Counted from the stretch's first letter, positions 1 through 9,202 are shown. The stretch is 64,000 nucleotides of DNA from JAAZBG01 sp964390065 (GCA_964390065.1 CAYMGX010000004.1:1-64000), one strand, 5' to 3'. Program-made: numbers and translations. The notes: a model not told the origin generated them from the sequence alone.

Positions 1-252
1 TCGTATGCACCGGCAAGTGATAGTGTTGCATTGACTGAGATTAGTATATTTTGAAACTACAAATTTTGGTGATTATACGGTGATACTTGTTCCAGTAAAA
101 TTGTCGTTGATGCAGACGATTGTTACCACTAAAACTGATTTGTCTTAAAAACGGCATTACAAATGAAACACATAAAAATAGATTCAATAATTTTGGAATA
201 AAACTGGTTGAATAGGCAGAAGATTTGGTTAGATAGTGACATCAATAAGTAA
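1..252 (+). pseudogene. Decayed 3' end of a second Ig-like/CotH gene
   Basis: The last 15 codons before the stop at 250-252 read WLNRQKIWLDSDINK. They match, at equal length, the last 15 residues of the intact CotH protein ending at 4336 (WLTMRYNWMDGEINK), and the DNA just after both stops is also similar. A stop codon lies two codons upstream of this match. Frames between 1 and about 120 read like a broken Ig-type domain (YAPASDSVALTEISIF in one frame, then NFGDYTVILVPVKL in another). I infer a tandem CotH paralogue inactivated by stops and frameshifts, cut by the window edge. The tail match is seen directly; the Ig-domain reading is weak. Confidence 0.5.
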
Positions 253-262
253 AATAGAAAAA

Positions 263-418
263 TCAACGATAGGCCAGACCGCTGAGATTACTCCCGTTTT
301 GAATAGCCCTTGTTACAACGTTTCTCTGCAGCATTCTTAATCGATGTATTGTGGCTTTATGATCTATTTCCTCAACAACTCCCTGCAATTGTGCCCTACC
401 GTAATCTTTTTGGCTCAT
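263..418 (-). CDS. Possible 51-residue ORF or gene fragment
   Basis: An uninterrupted 51-codon minus-strand frame begins MSQKDYGRAQLQGVVEEIDH and ends NGSNLSGLAYR. It is rich in charged and helix-favouring residues, but I do not recognise a family and see no good ribosome-binding site before the ATG. It lies in an otherwise non-coding, decayed stretch, so it may be the remnant of a longer gene. Apart from this frame and the CotH tail, I see nothing in 1-640. Confidence 0.2.
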   Translation of the reverse strand: MSQKDYGRAQLQGVVEEIDHKATIHRLRMLQRNVVTRAIQNGSNLSGLAYR

Positions 419-647
419 ATAGACCGCATTTATAAATTCATTGATATTGAGCTGACTTTTATCTATCTTTAATCTTATGTTGGAGCATCACCTTGAGCTT
501 CATAGCCAGCGTTTCCCTTTTTGGTGTTTTATAAACACATAGTAAAAAAATTTCGTATTTTATTTCAAAAGCAAGTAGTTTTTAATTCCTTGCCAACAAT
601 TTCGGAATGAAGCCCAAAGTCACTCTGTGCTTAACAAGGAAATAATG

Positions 648-3600
648 ATGAAACAATGGGTTATTGGATTTGGAGTACTTCTTCTAACGTTCATTTATAC
701 AGGTTGCCATCAATCTTCACCACTCGCTCCGGAAGCACTTGCCTCAACAATAGTTTTTGCCGATAGCACTGATATATCAAAAATGCTTGGTACTGGCACA
801 TATATCAATATTGTGAGTGGTGTTGGTGATGGTGTCATTAACTATTCCAGCGAAAAACCAGACATTGCGACAGTTGATGCAAACACTGGCGAAGTAACAT
901 TAATTGGTATTGGAACAACTGTAATTACCGCAAATAAGGCTGCAACTTACAGCTTTAAAGCTGCAAGTGCTAATTATACCCTGACGGTAAAAGATAAGAA
1001 TCTCTCAACAATAGTGTTTGCTGATGGTACTGATATCATCAAAACGTTTGGTGGTAACATATACATCAATATTGTGAGTGGTGTTGGTGATGGTATTGTT
1101 AGCTATTCCAGTGAGAAACCAGACATTGCGACGGTTAATGCAAACACTGGCGAAATAACATTAATTGGAGTTGGAACAACCGTAATTACAGCAAATAAGG
1201 CAGCGACTGATAGTTTTAAAGCTACAAGTGCTAATTACACCCTGAATGTAAAAGATAAGAACCACTCAGCAATTGTGTTTGCCGGTGGTACTGATATAAT
1301 CAAAATGCTTGGTGGTAACAGATATATCAATACAGTAAGTGGTGTTGGTGATGGTGTTGTGAGCTATTCCAGTGAAAAACCAGACATTGCGACGGTTAAT
1401 GCAAACACTGGCGAAGTAACATTAATAGGTGTTGGAACAACCGTAATTACAGCAACAAAGGCAGCAACTGATAGTTTTAAAGCTGTAAGTGCGAATTATA
1501 CTCTGACCGTAAAAGATAAGAACCTCTCAACAATAATTTTTGCTGATGGTATAGAAATAATCAAATTGCTTGGTACTGGTACATATATCAATATCGTGAG
1601 TGGAGTTGGTGATGGTACCATTAGCTATTCCAGCGAAAGACCCTACGTTGCAACGGTTGATCCAAACACTGGCGAAGTAACTTTAATTGAAGTTGGAACA
1701 ACTGTTATTACTGCTAATAAAGCTGCAACTGATAGTTCTAAAGCAGAAAATGCAAGTTATATACTAACCGTAAAAGATAAAAATCCCTCAACAATAGTGT
1801 TTACCGATGGTACTGATATAATTAAATTCTTTGGTACTGGCACATATATCAACAATGTGAGTGGGGTTGGTAATGGTGCGATTACTTATTCCAGCGAAAA
1901 ACCAGACATTGCAACGGTTAATACAATCAATGGTGAAGTAACCTTAATTGGAGTTGGAACAACGGTCATTACTGCAATTAAGGCTGTAACTGATAGCTTC
2001 AAGGCAGTAAGTGCTGCTTATTCTCTGACCGTAAAAGATAAAACCCCATCAACAATAATTTTTACCAATGGTACCGATATAACAAAAATGCTTGATACTG
2101 GTACATATATCAATACTGTGAGTGGGATTGGTGATGGTCCAGTTACCTATTCCAGCGAAAAACCAGACGTTGCAACGGTTGATACAATCACTGGTGAGGT
2201 AACTTTAGTTGGAGTTGGAATAACTGTAATTACAGCTAATAAAGCTGCAACTGATAGCTTCAAGGCAGTAAGTGCTACTTATTCTCTGACCGTAAAAGAT
2301 AAAACCCCATCAACAATAANNNNNNNNNNNNNNNNNNNNNNNNNNNNNNNNNNNNNNNNNNNNNNNNNNNNNNNNNNNNNNNNNNNNNNNNNNNNNNNNN
2401 NNNNNNNNNNNNNNNNNNNACCGTAAAAGATAAAACCCCATCAACAATAATTTTTACCGATGGTACCGATATAAAAAAAATGCTTGATACTGGTACATAT
2501 GTCAATAGTGTGAGGGGGATTGGTGATGGTCCAATTACCTACTCCAGTGAAAAACCAGCTGTTGCGACGGTTGATACAATCACCGGCGAAGTAACTTTAA
2601 TCGGTGTTGGAACAACTGTAATTACAGCTAATAAAGCTGCAACTGATAGCTTCAAAGCAGTAAGTGCTACTTATTCTCTGACCGTAAAAGATAAAACCCC
2701 ATCAACAATAATTTTTACCGATGGTACCGATATAACAAAAATGCTTGATACTGGTACATATATCAATACTGTGAGTGGGATTGGTGATGGTCCAGTTACC
2801 TATTCCAGCGAAAAACCAGACGTTGCAACGGTTGATACAATCACTGGCGACGTAACATTAATCGGTGTTGGAACAACTGTAATTAGAGCTAATAAAGCTG
2901 CGACTGATAGCTTTAAGACAGTAAGTGCAACTTATTCTCTGACTGTAAAAGGAAAAAAAACCTCATCAATAGTGTTTGCTGATAGTACTGCTATAATCAA
3001 AATGCTTGGCAGTGACACATATATCAATCCTGTGAGTGAGGTTGGTGATGGTGCAGTTACCTATTCCAGCGAAAAACCCGACATTGCGGCTGTTGATGCA
3101 AACACCGGCGAAGTAACTTTAATTGGAGTTGGATCAACAGTAATTACTGCAAATAAGGCATCAACTGATAGCTTTAAAGCTGTAAGTGCTGATTATACGA
3201 TAGATGTATTAGGACCATATCTACCCCTTTTAACTATTTCAACGGATAATATGCATCCTGTTAATAGTAAAGAAGACTGGACAAGTGGTCATGCGATACT
3301 TAATAACGGTGGAACAATTACAGATTTAGGTAATCTTGAAATTAAGGGAAGAGGGAATACCACCTGGAATTTGATGCAAAAAAAACCATATACCCTTAAG
3401 TTTGACAATAAGAAACAATTTCTTGGCATGAAACCACATAAAAGATGGGTTTTATTAGCAAATTATGCAGATAAAACACTTTTAAGAACAACCTTCGCGT
3501 TTAATTTAGGGTTATCAGTTTTTAGCAATCTTAAGTGGACTCCTGCGAGTAGAATGGTAGAAGTTGTATTAAATAATGAATACATTGGTGTTTATCAAAT

Positions 3601-4336
3601 TGTTGAGCAAATCCGTATAGACAATAACCGTGTTGATATTGATTTAGATAAGGGCGAATTTCTATTGGAAGTTAATGCAAGACTCGATGAAAAATTCAAT
3701 TTTACAACTGCAAGGGAAGTACCATTTTCATTAAAAGAACCAGAAGAACCAGACGCATCTCAATTTGATACAATAAAATCAAAAATACAGGAAATTGAAG
3801 ATGTAATTTATTCTGATAATTTTACTGATACAATAAGTGGTTATACTAAGTATATCGATGTAAACTCCTTCATTGATTGGTATTTGATTAATGAAGTTAC
3901 TAAAAATAATGATGCACTCTTTTTTTCATCCGTATATATGTATTACAAGGATAATTTGCTTTACATGGGGCCATTATGGGATTTTGATATTTCATCAGGG
4001 AATATCGACTATAATGGTTGCGACAATCCTGAAAACTATTGGGTAAAAAATGCAAAGTGGATTCAAAGACTTTTTGATGATTCGTTATTTGTTCAAAAAG
4101 TCAAAATTAGATGGAATGAGACAAAATACGAATTGCTAAATGAAATTGCCGATATTTCTTTTAATGCTTCTCTACTGAATAATGCGGCAAATAACAATTT
4201 CAAGCGTTGGGATATTTTGAACACCTATGTCTGGCCGAATAGAGTCGTTAAAGGTTCATATAATGGAGAAGTAAATGAACTTATCGACTGGTTGACTATG
4301 CGGTATAATTGGATGGATGGTGAAATTAATAAGTAA
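648..4336 (+). CDS. Lipoprotein with tandem Ig-like (Big_2-type) repeats and C-terminal CotH domain, interrupted by scaffold gap
   Basis: The protein starts with a lipoprotein signal peptide (MKQWVIGFGVLLLTFIYTGC, lipobox YTGC), so it is probably anchored in a membrane and exposed. The ATG at 648 sits 7 nt after AAGGA; an in-frame GTG at 627 lacks this. Nine 87-residue repeats follow, each carrying YSSEKPDIATVD and GTTVITANKAATDSF, as in bacterial Ig-like domains. From about 3224 comes a CotH-type domain with KGRGNTTW, KKPYTLKFD, KRWVLLANYADKTLLRT, YIGVYQIVEQIRI and GPLWDFD. CotH domains are atypical kinases of spore-coat and surface proteins. The 100-N run at 2320-2419 puts the two halves in different frames, but flanking repeat sequence shows this is an assembly matter, not a real frameshift. 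Probable role: surface or matrix binding; substrate unknown. Confidence 0.85.
744..3223 (+). repeat. 261-bp tandem repeat array (nine visible units) coding Ig-like domains
   Basis: Units start at 744, 1005, 1266, 1527, 1788 and 2049 before the gap, and at 2441, 2702 and 2963 after it. Spacing is exactly 261 bp (87 codons) within each block, with no linker. Units flanking the gap (6, 7 and 8) are nearly identical at DNA level, including the phrase coding KDKTPSTIIFT. Outer units 1-4 and 9 are more diverged. This pattern fits expansion by unequal recombination near the middle of the array. True copy number cannot be read because of the gap. Confidence 0.9.
2320..2419. other. Scaffold gap of 100 N inside the repeat array
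   Basis: Exactly 100 N, the usual placeholder for unknown length. The 31 bases ending at 2319 are identical to the 31 bases starting at 2420 (ACCGTAAAAG...CAACAATAA). The contig ends may therefore simply overlap with nothing missing, or a whole number of 261-bp units has been lost. Either way the reading frame is restored. Confidence 0.9.
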
Positions 4337-4444
4337 AATGGACAAAAGGCATTACAACAGTATACAAATTATTTACAAGCCGGTGGTTTCGTGGTGGTTA
4401 TCCGAAACATGGATACAGCCTGATAGGTAGTGCGCCTGTTATCA

Positions 4445-4966
4445 TCACCTCTTACAAGGCCCGTTATCCGGCTCAACACGCATCTCGTGGAAAAAAACCG
4501 ACACCGCATAACACTGAAGACTATCTGTATCAGTGGTATTGATTGACACATTCTTGTATTTGGATCCCTGATCCCTGCGGTAATTACGCACTTCGCTCTG
4601 TACGAGTTTCAGTCTGTTTCCCGTACTGTCAAATGTCTGCAGATCAAAATGTCCAAAGACACCCTCTCCGAGCACAAGAAATTCACCCTGAAAGTTAATC
4701 ACACCATTCTGAACAGTTAAATTTGTAGATGTAAAATTTACATATTTTGATAGTTCTATTTTCAGTTCCGGATCAATGTTGAGTCGAATTTTTTCAACAT
4801 TCTTTGACTGCGTTTGTCCCGGTTTTTTTATTTGTACTGAATCTTTTTTTGCTGTATCAGAAACAGTTGTGTCTGTAATAGTTGTATCGTTTGGTGAATT
4901 CTTTTGATCTGCCCCAAATACCAATGCGACAGCTAAAGAGATGAATATAAAAATCCTGGATATCAT
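4445..4966 (-). CDS. Secreted or periplasmic protein of unknown function
   Basis: The 173-residue protein starting MISRIFIFISLAVALVFGAD has a clear signal peptide. A Ser/Thr/Asp/Lys-rich linker of about 40 residues follows (DTTITDTTVSDTAKKDSVQIKK), then a beta-rich domain (residues about 60-165, with GHFDLQTFDSTGNRL). The ATG at 4966 follows AAAGG at good spacing; the longer frame back to 5143 would overlap nikO and bury the signal peptide, so I reject it. It lies 109 bp after nikO on the same strand and may be co-transcribed with the nickel importer, but nothing in it (no His or Cys cluster) points to metal binding. I do not recognise the family. Confidence 0.65.
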   Translation of the reverse strand: MISRIFIFISLAVALVFGADQKNSPNDTTITDTTVSDTAKKDSVQIKKPGQTQSKNVEKIRLNIDPELKIELSKYVNFTSTNLTVQNGVINFQGEFLVLGEGVFGHFDLQTFDSTGNRLKLVQSEVRNYRRDQGSKYKNVSINTTDTDSLQCYAVSVFFHEMRVEPDNGPCKR

Positions 4967-5075
4967 TCTTTTGCCTTTCTTATGAAATTTGTCCGGCATT
5001 CTTTGCCCGGTACCCTCACGGATAAAAGTATATATCTTTAGTGTCGTGTTTTCAACCATCCAGTCCATTTGCCAT

Positions 5076-5801
5076 TTATTGTTGTAACCGCAATGGTAAT
5101 TCCAGACCATTCTCCTGTAATAATCTTTCATCTGACAACACAATATTTGTCAACCCGTCAGCGACCACTCTACCACAATTCAGAATAATCGTCCGCTCAC
5201 AGGTATCCCATATAAAATCAAGATCATGTGATACAGTTATTTTTGTTATGTCAAACTTACGCACAAGTTCCATTAACTGCCTCCGATGACGCGGATCAAG
5301 GTCTGATGTCGGCTCATCCATTATGAGGATTTTTGGTTGCATAACAAGCACAGTCGCAAAAGCACAAAACCTTTTCTGCCCCTCACTGAGATGAGACGGT
5401 ACTTTATCTTTGAGGTGCCAAAGGCCAAGATCTTTTATAGTTTTATCAACTAACGTTATCAATTCGTCACCGTGAACACCCATATTCTGAGGACCGAACA
5501 TGATATCCTCATAAACGCTGGACATAAACAGCTGATCGTCTGCATTCTGGAAAACAAGGCCGACAATTTTCCGGATTGTTTCCTGAGTTTTCTTTGTCAG
5601 AACTGTTTCATTAATGGAAATAGTACCCTGTTGCGGTATAAAGTAGCCGTTCAGATGGTGTACCAGTGTTGATTTTCCGGCACCATTCCCACCTGCAATT
5701 CCCACCGTTTCTCCAAATGTAATATCGAGCGAGACTGCATCAAGTGCCCGTGTGCCGTCATCATAGGTAAAACCAAGATTCTTTATGGAAATATCATACA
5801 T
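5076..5801 (-). CDS. nikO: Nickel/cobalt ECF importer ATPase (NikO/CbiO)
   Basis: ABC ATPase of 241 residues. Walker A GGNGAGKST lies at residues 37-45, the Q-loop near Q85, the signature LSEGQ at 138-142 and Walker B ILIMDE at 158-163, followed by PTSDLD and the switch histidine in VSHD. The LSEGQKR form and the full set of neighbours identify the energising subunit of an energy-coupling-factor metal importer. It overlaps the end of nikQ by one base, so the two are translationally coupled. Nickel rather than cobalt is inferred from the nikR gene upstream; the ATPase itself cannot separate them. Confidence 0.92.
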   Translation of the reverse strand: MYDISIKNLGFTYDDGTRALDAVSLDITFGETVGIAGGNGAGKSTLVHHLNGYFIPQQGTISINETVLTKKTQETIRKIVGLVFQNADDQLFMSSVYEDIMFGPQNMGVHGDELITLVDKTIKDLGLWHLKDKVPSHLSEGQKRFCAFATVLVMQPKILIMDEPTSDLDPRHRRQLMELVRKFDITKITVSHDLDFIWDTCERTIILNCGRVVADGLTNIVLSDERLLQENGLELPLRLQQ

Positions 5802-6571
5802 TAAAAAAGTATCCTTATAACCAGGAAAAGTCCCGCAAACATAGCGATTGTCAAAATACTCTTAGCAGTAAATTTCATAGCCGTATAATTGACAACATCG
5901 CCATTAAATCCTCGCGCGATCATTGCACGGTAAATATGATCTGCATGTGTAGTTGTCCGAAGTAACAGTGCACCTATTAGTTTCGCTGTTGTAAACAATC
6001 CTTTTCCCTTTCCGTTAAACGAGCGCATTGACCGAGCGCGCTGCATTGCATGGGCTTCATCAACAAGCAAAAACAGATACCTGTTGAGAAGCAGGAGTTG
6101 TGTGATAAATACCTTTGGTACATGCAACAGATGCAACACTTTACATAATGATGTAAACTGGATGCACATCGAAAAGACAAGCATAGAGCTGATTATCACA
6201 AAGCTCTTTGCAACAATAACAAGACCGCTGACCATACCGTTACTAAGTGTTACCCCTGCGACTACGCCAAATACCTCACGATCAAAAAAAGGATTAGCCG
6301 CAGCCATAATAAGAATGAATGGCGAAATCATAGCTACTCTGTAGAGTAAAAGTTTAAGCGGGAGACGAAACGCAATCACAGAAAACAGGGGAAATGCACC
6401 ATATACAAGTACTGCAGTAATATTAAATTTTCCAACAGAGACAACAGACACGATAAACAAAAAAAAGATCGGGACAATGACAACTGAAAGTTGATCACTT
6501 CTTACTGACGAAAACAGTGGTGATGAACTGTAACGATGATGCTTTAAAAGTGACTCACGTTCTTTATGCAC
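5801..6571 (-). CDS. nikQ: Nickel/cobalt ECF importer transmembrane subunit (NikQ/CbiQ)
   Basis: Membrane protein of 256 residues with about five hydrophobic segments (for example VIVPIFFLFIVSVVSV, then FVIISSMLVFSMCI). The CbiQ coupling region is visible near the C terminus: LLLRTTTHADHIYRAMIARGF carries the Ala-Arg-Gly motif that contacts the ATPase. It starts one base after nikMN stops and overlaps nikO by one base. In the complex it is the T component that couples ATP hydrolysis to the substrate-binding NikM part in the inner membrane. Confidence 0.92.
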   Translation of the reverse strand: MHKERESLLKHHRYSSSPLFSSVRSDQLSVVIVPIFFLFIVSVVSVGKFNITAVLVYGAFPLFSVIAFRLPLKLLLYRVAMISPFILIMAAANPFFDREVFGVVAGVTLSNGMVSGLVIVAKSFVIISSMLVFSMCIQFTSLCKVLHLLHVPKVFITQLLLLNRYLFLLVDEAHAMQRARSMRSFNGKGKGLFTTAKLIGALLLRTTTHADHIYRAMIARGFNGDVVNYTAMKFTAKSILTIAMFAGLFLVIRILF

Positions 6572-6572
6572 A

Positions 6573-7574
6573 TTACCTGATTTTCTGTGTTTTTGAGCGT
6601 ACGATTAATGCTGTGACAATTGCCACGATCAGAAAAACAAGACATCCGGTAAAGCCGGCTACCGAAGTTGATGCCAGCTTTGTTGTATCATCATGTAAAA
6701 CGTCAGATTTAAATGAGTAATCCGGTAGAAATGCAACTTTTTCCTGAATAGTCTGAAGTGTTCCATGCACTAATTGAGAAAACTTACCTGCAAATGCCAC
6801 AGAGCTGCTTGTTTTCTCAATTGACCATTCAAGCCCATCGGGGTGTGATGACGCAAATAGCGAAAGAACACCGGCTGTGATAAAGGATACAATAACGAAT
6901 GTAACCAGGACTTTCCTATCCGGTTTAATGGCAGAACTGGTTTTGAGCATGCCTGGTGACACCTTTACAACAAAGGTAACAACAGCAAAGGTAACAAGTC
7001 CCTCAACGACACCGATTCCCGCATGAATTGGAAGCATAAACATTAAAAATGTTTGAAAGGGCAGTTCGGTAACTCCGGAAACGACAGTCTGAAAAATCAC
7101 CGCTGAAGCTCCGGCAAGTAGTCCTGTAAGGGCAGCAGCAATAGATCCGCCAAATATACGTGCCTGCAGGAGCGATTCCCCTGCTATTTTTTTGTAAATT
7201 AACGGATAGGTAATAAATGCCGGGAAAAACGCAAGATTAAAAATATTACAGCCAAGCGCCAGTATCCCGCCATCAGCAAAGAACATACATTGAATTACAA
7301 GTACCGATGCAAGCGTAATAAATGCGCGATATGGACCAAGCAAAATTGACAATAGAAGACCACCACCAAGATGCCCGCTTGAACCGGTTCCCGGAATAGT
7401 AAAATTGATCATCTGTGCGGCAAAAATAAATGCTCCCAATACACCCATCAGCGGTGTTCGTGAATGATCACCCTCCAGTGCTATCTTTTTTGCGCTATAA
7501 CCAATCAAGGCCCCACTAACAACCCAGAATGCGCCACCAACAACCGGAGATAGTAGTGCATCAGCCATGTGCAT
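6573..7574 (-). CDS. nikMN: Nickel/cobalt-binding membrane subunit, NikM-NikN (CbiM-CbiN) fusion
   Basis: The 333-residue protein begins MHMADALLS. The family's N-terminal His at position 2 is a metal ligand, which fixes the start at 7574. Residues 1-215 are the multi-spanning CbiM/NikM part, with conserved GTGSSGHLGGGLL. The C-terminal part after about 225 has one membrane segment, the soluble motif SSHPDGLEWSIEK (the PDGLE signature of the NikN/CbiN accessory subunit), and a last membrane segment. M and N are separate genes in many systems; here they are fused. It is the first gene of the transport unit and has the candidate NikR site region in front. Confidence 0.93.
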   Translation of the reverse strand: MHMADALLSPVVGGAFWVVSGALIGYSAKKIALEGDHSRTPLMGVLGAFIFAAQMINFTIPGTGSSGHLGGGLLLSILLGPYRAFITLASVLVIQCMFFADGGILALGCNIFNLAFFPAFITYPLIYKKIAGESLLQARIFGGSIAAALTGLLAGASAVIFQTVVSGVTELPFQTFLMFMLPIHAGIGVVEGLVTFAVVTFVVKVSPGMLKTSSAIKPDRKVLVTFVIVSFITAGVLSLFASSHPDGLEWSIEKTSSSVAFAGKFSQLVHGTLQTIQEKVAFLPDYSFKSDVLHDDTTKLASTSVAGFTGCLVFLIVAIVTALIVRSKTQKIR

Positions 7575-7600
7575 TGTACAGACTCCCTGATAAACATCTC

Positions 7601-7672
7601 ATTACATTACATTACATTACAGTAATATACATGCACACATATCAGGTAGCACGTTTATTTCATTCGTAGCAC
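7601..7672 (-). promoter_or_regulatory. Candidate control region of nikMNQO
   Basis: The nikR-nikMN gap holds a direct repeat GTAGCAC-N13-GTAGCAC (7646-7652 and 7666-7672, plus strand), a small palindrome ATTAC-A-GTAAT (7616-7626) and four tandem ATTAC units (7601-7620). A TATATT-like -10 can be placed just downstream of the direct repeat on the minus strand. Geobacter-type NikR binds GTGTTAC-N13/14-GTAACAC inverted sites. Half-site and spacing are similar here, but the arms are direct, not inverted, so the assignment is tentative. Confidence 0.35.
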
Positions 7673-7682
7673 AAATTATTTA

Positions 7683-8120
7683 TTATGAGTCGTCATGTGA
7701 ATGACAATGTTTGTGAGTCCTGACTGCGCTGACACTCAGATCCACTTTAAGCACACCGACAAGAGCTCTCATGGACGCAGCCAGTTTCTCAACTTCACGA
7801 ATACACCCTTTAACTGCAATTATTTCAAGGCAGTTATGATGATCCATGTGAACATGCTGAGCACTGATAATGATTGATTGATAGTCATGCTGAAGATCCA
7901 TAAGTGTCGTCACCAACTCACGTTTATGATGATCATACATCATCGTGATAGCACCGGCGACAACACAACCCTCAATCATTTTCTTATCCGAGAGCTCGTT
8001 ACGGATAAGATCCCGGATTGCTTCGGAACGATTCTTATAGCTCTTTGCAGCAATATGTTCATCGAAGGCGTCGATAAGGGACTTTTCGAGAGAAATGCCG
8101 AAGCGGTAGAGTTCACTCAT
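7683..8120 (-). CDS. nikR: Nickel-responsive regulator NikR
   Basis: Starting at MSELYRFGIS the protein has 145 residues. A ribbon-helix-helix DNA-binding part (residues 1-45, with RSEAIRDLIR) is followed by the ACT-like nickel-sensing domain. Residues at the places of the known nickel ligands are present: H78 (LQHDY), H89 and H91 (HVHMDHHNC) and C97. The C-terminal tail is His-rich (THKHCHSHDD), which is not part of the core site. The start at 8120 is chosen because AGGAG lies 10 nt before it; an ATG at 8144 would put that site inside the gene. NikR represses nickel import when nickel is plentiful; here it precedes the importer genes on the same strand. Confidence 0.93.
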   Translation of the reverse strand: MSELYRFGISLEKSLIDAFDEHIAAKSYKNRSEAIRDLIRNELSDKKMIEGCVVAGAITMMYDHHKRELVTTLMDLQHDYQSIIISAQHVHMDHHNCLEIIAVKGCIREVEKLAASMRALVGVLKVDLSVSAVRTHKHCHSHDDS

Positions 8121-8152
8121 TGGGGGGATGCTCCTATGGAGCAAGGTAGATA

Positions 8153-8758
8153 GTAGTCAGTAGACAGTAGGCAGGAATCATTCGAATCCAGAATCCAGTA
8201 GCCAGAATTCAGTAGGTAAACCATTTTGTTACCTGTTTTATAAATCATTATATCAACATCCTGTCTTCTGTCTTCTATATCCACACTCCAACTAATTTTG
8301 CCTTAATTTTCCGATATAACTTTCTAATAATTTACTTACTTCATCCAGCATTGTCCAGCAATCTTTCTCATTAAAATAGCCAAGATCGTTAGAAAGAATA
8401 AGATAATAACGGCACTCTTCGATTGACCCTTGAGCGATATTGTAAAATCTGATTTTTTCAGGCAATGTTCGTTTTTTAAAACCCTCTGCAATATTAGCTG
8501 CAATTGAAACAGATGCCCTACGAAATTGTGAGATTAGCCCAAACTGTTCCGATTTTGGAAATGATGCAGTACATTTGTAAATAGCCAAAACAAACAAATG
8601 GGCTTTTTTCCATACAATCAAATCTTCAAACGTTTTACATTTTTCCATAACTTTAGAACTCTTTATAAAAAACCACTAATCGAAAAATGAAGGACATCCA
8701 CAGCTCGTCCCATAAATTGGATTTTCTACTGGATTCTGACTACTGACTACTGGATTCT
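8153..8758. mobile_element. Four-helix-bundle cassette bounded by inverted CAGTAG-type repeats
   Basis: Left of the small gene lies a cluster of CAGTAG/GAATCCAG words (8153-8216). Right of it, 8726-8758 carries the same words inverted. For example AGTAGTCAGTAG on the left matches CTACTGACTACT on the right, and AGAATCCAGTAG on the left matches CTACTGGATTCT on the right. No transposase is present. The layout suggests a small mobilisable or recombinogenic cassette; mobility is inferred, not shown. Confidence 0.4.
8292..8648 (-). CDS. Four-helix-bundle protein (23S rRNA intervening-sequence type)
   Basis: Small helical protein of 118 residues with the family pattern FEDLIVWKKAHLFVLAIYKC near the start, then FGLISQFRRASVSIAANIAEGF and SIEECRYYLILSNDLGY. 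Members of this family were first found in intervening sequences of 23S rRNA genes, but many are free-standing; there is no rRNA here. The biochemical role is unknown. The gene is set between inverted repeats (see the cassette entry), suggesting independent acquisition. Confidence 0.85.
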   Translation of the reverse strand: MEKCKTFEDLIVWKKAHLFVLAIYKCTASFPKSEQFGLISQFRRASVSIAANIAEGFKKRTLPEKIRFYNIAQGSIEECRYYLILSNDLGYFNEKDCWTMLDEVSKLLESYIGKLRQN

Positions 8759-8767
8759 TTCCCCAGC

Positions 8768-9202
8768 CTACTCCCCAACCACCCCCACCAACTCAATCTC
8801 AAACGTCAAGTCCTTCCCTGCCAGCGGGTGATTTGCATCCAGGGTGAGTGTTGTATCGTTGAAATCAATGATTGTCATAATTGCAGATTGACCTTCCGGA
8901 CCGCTTAATTGCAGCTGACGGCCGATTTCCGGTTCGAGATCTTCCGGAAGTCGCTCTCTGTCAAGATTGATTATGAGTTCAGCACGATGCTCGCCATAAG
9001 CATCTGATGACTTTATTGTAACGGTTTTTTTATCACCTTTTTTCATTCCGTTAATGGCAGAATCAAAACCGGGAATAACCTGCTCACTACCAATTGTAAA
9101 CTCAAGCGGATCCCGTCCCTCTGAACTGTCAAAGACTGAATTATCTGAAAGCGTTCCCTTGTAATGAACTTGAACGGTGTCACCTGCTTTTGCGATCATC
9201 AA
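8768..9202 (-). CDS. slyD: FKBP-type peptidyl-prolyl isomerase, SlyD class
   Basis: The 144-residue protein has the FKBP core (VHYKGTLSDNSVFDSS, then PLEFTIGSEQVIPGFDSAINGMKKGDKKTV) split by the insert-in-flap domain typical of SlyD (about residues 70-120, ending NHPLAGKDLTFEIELVGV). It catalyses cis-trans isomerisation of Xaa-Pro bonds and acts as a cytoplasmic chaperone. The metal-binding His/Cys-rich tail of enterobacterial SlyD is absent, so a nickel-delivery role is not supported despite the nearby nickel genes. Start: ATG at 9202 or the adjacent in-frame ATG at 9199, both after AAAAGGGG. Confidence 0.9.
   Translation of the reverse strand: MMIAKAGDTVQVHYKGTLSDNSVFDSSEGRDPLEFTIGSEQVIPGFDSAINGMKKGDKKTVTIKSSDAYGEHRAELIINLDRERLPEDLEPEIGRQLQLSGPEGQSAIMTIIDFNDTTLTLDANHPLAGKDLTFEIELVGVVGE

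Noticed and set aside
744..3223. Repeat array as a possible CRISPR
   Set aside because: The 261-bp units are contiguous, code for Ig-like domains in frame and have no unique spacers of CRISPR size.
4337..4444. Short plus-strand frame reading like a protein tail (QAGGFVVVIRNMDTA) after the CotH gene
   Set aside because: It is about 25 codons long with no start or family match, too little to call a gene remnant.
8768..9202. SlyD as a nickel chaperone linked to the Nik importer
   Set aside because: The His/Cys-rich metal-binding tail is absent and the four-helix-bundle cassette separates it from the nik genes; proximity alone is not enough.
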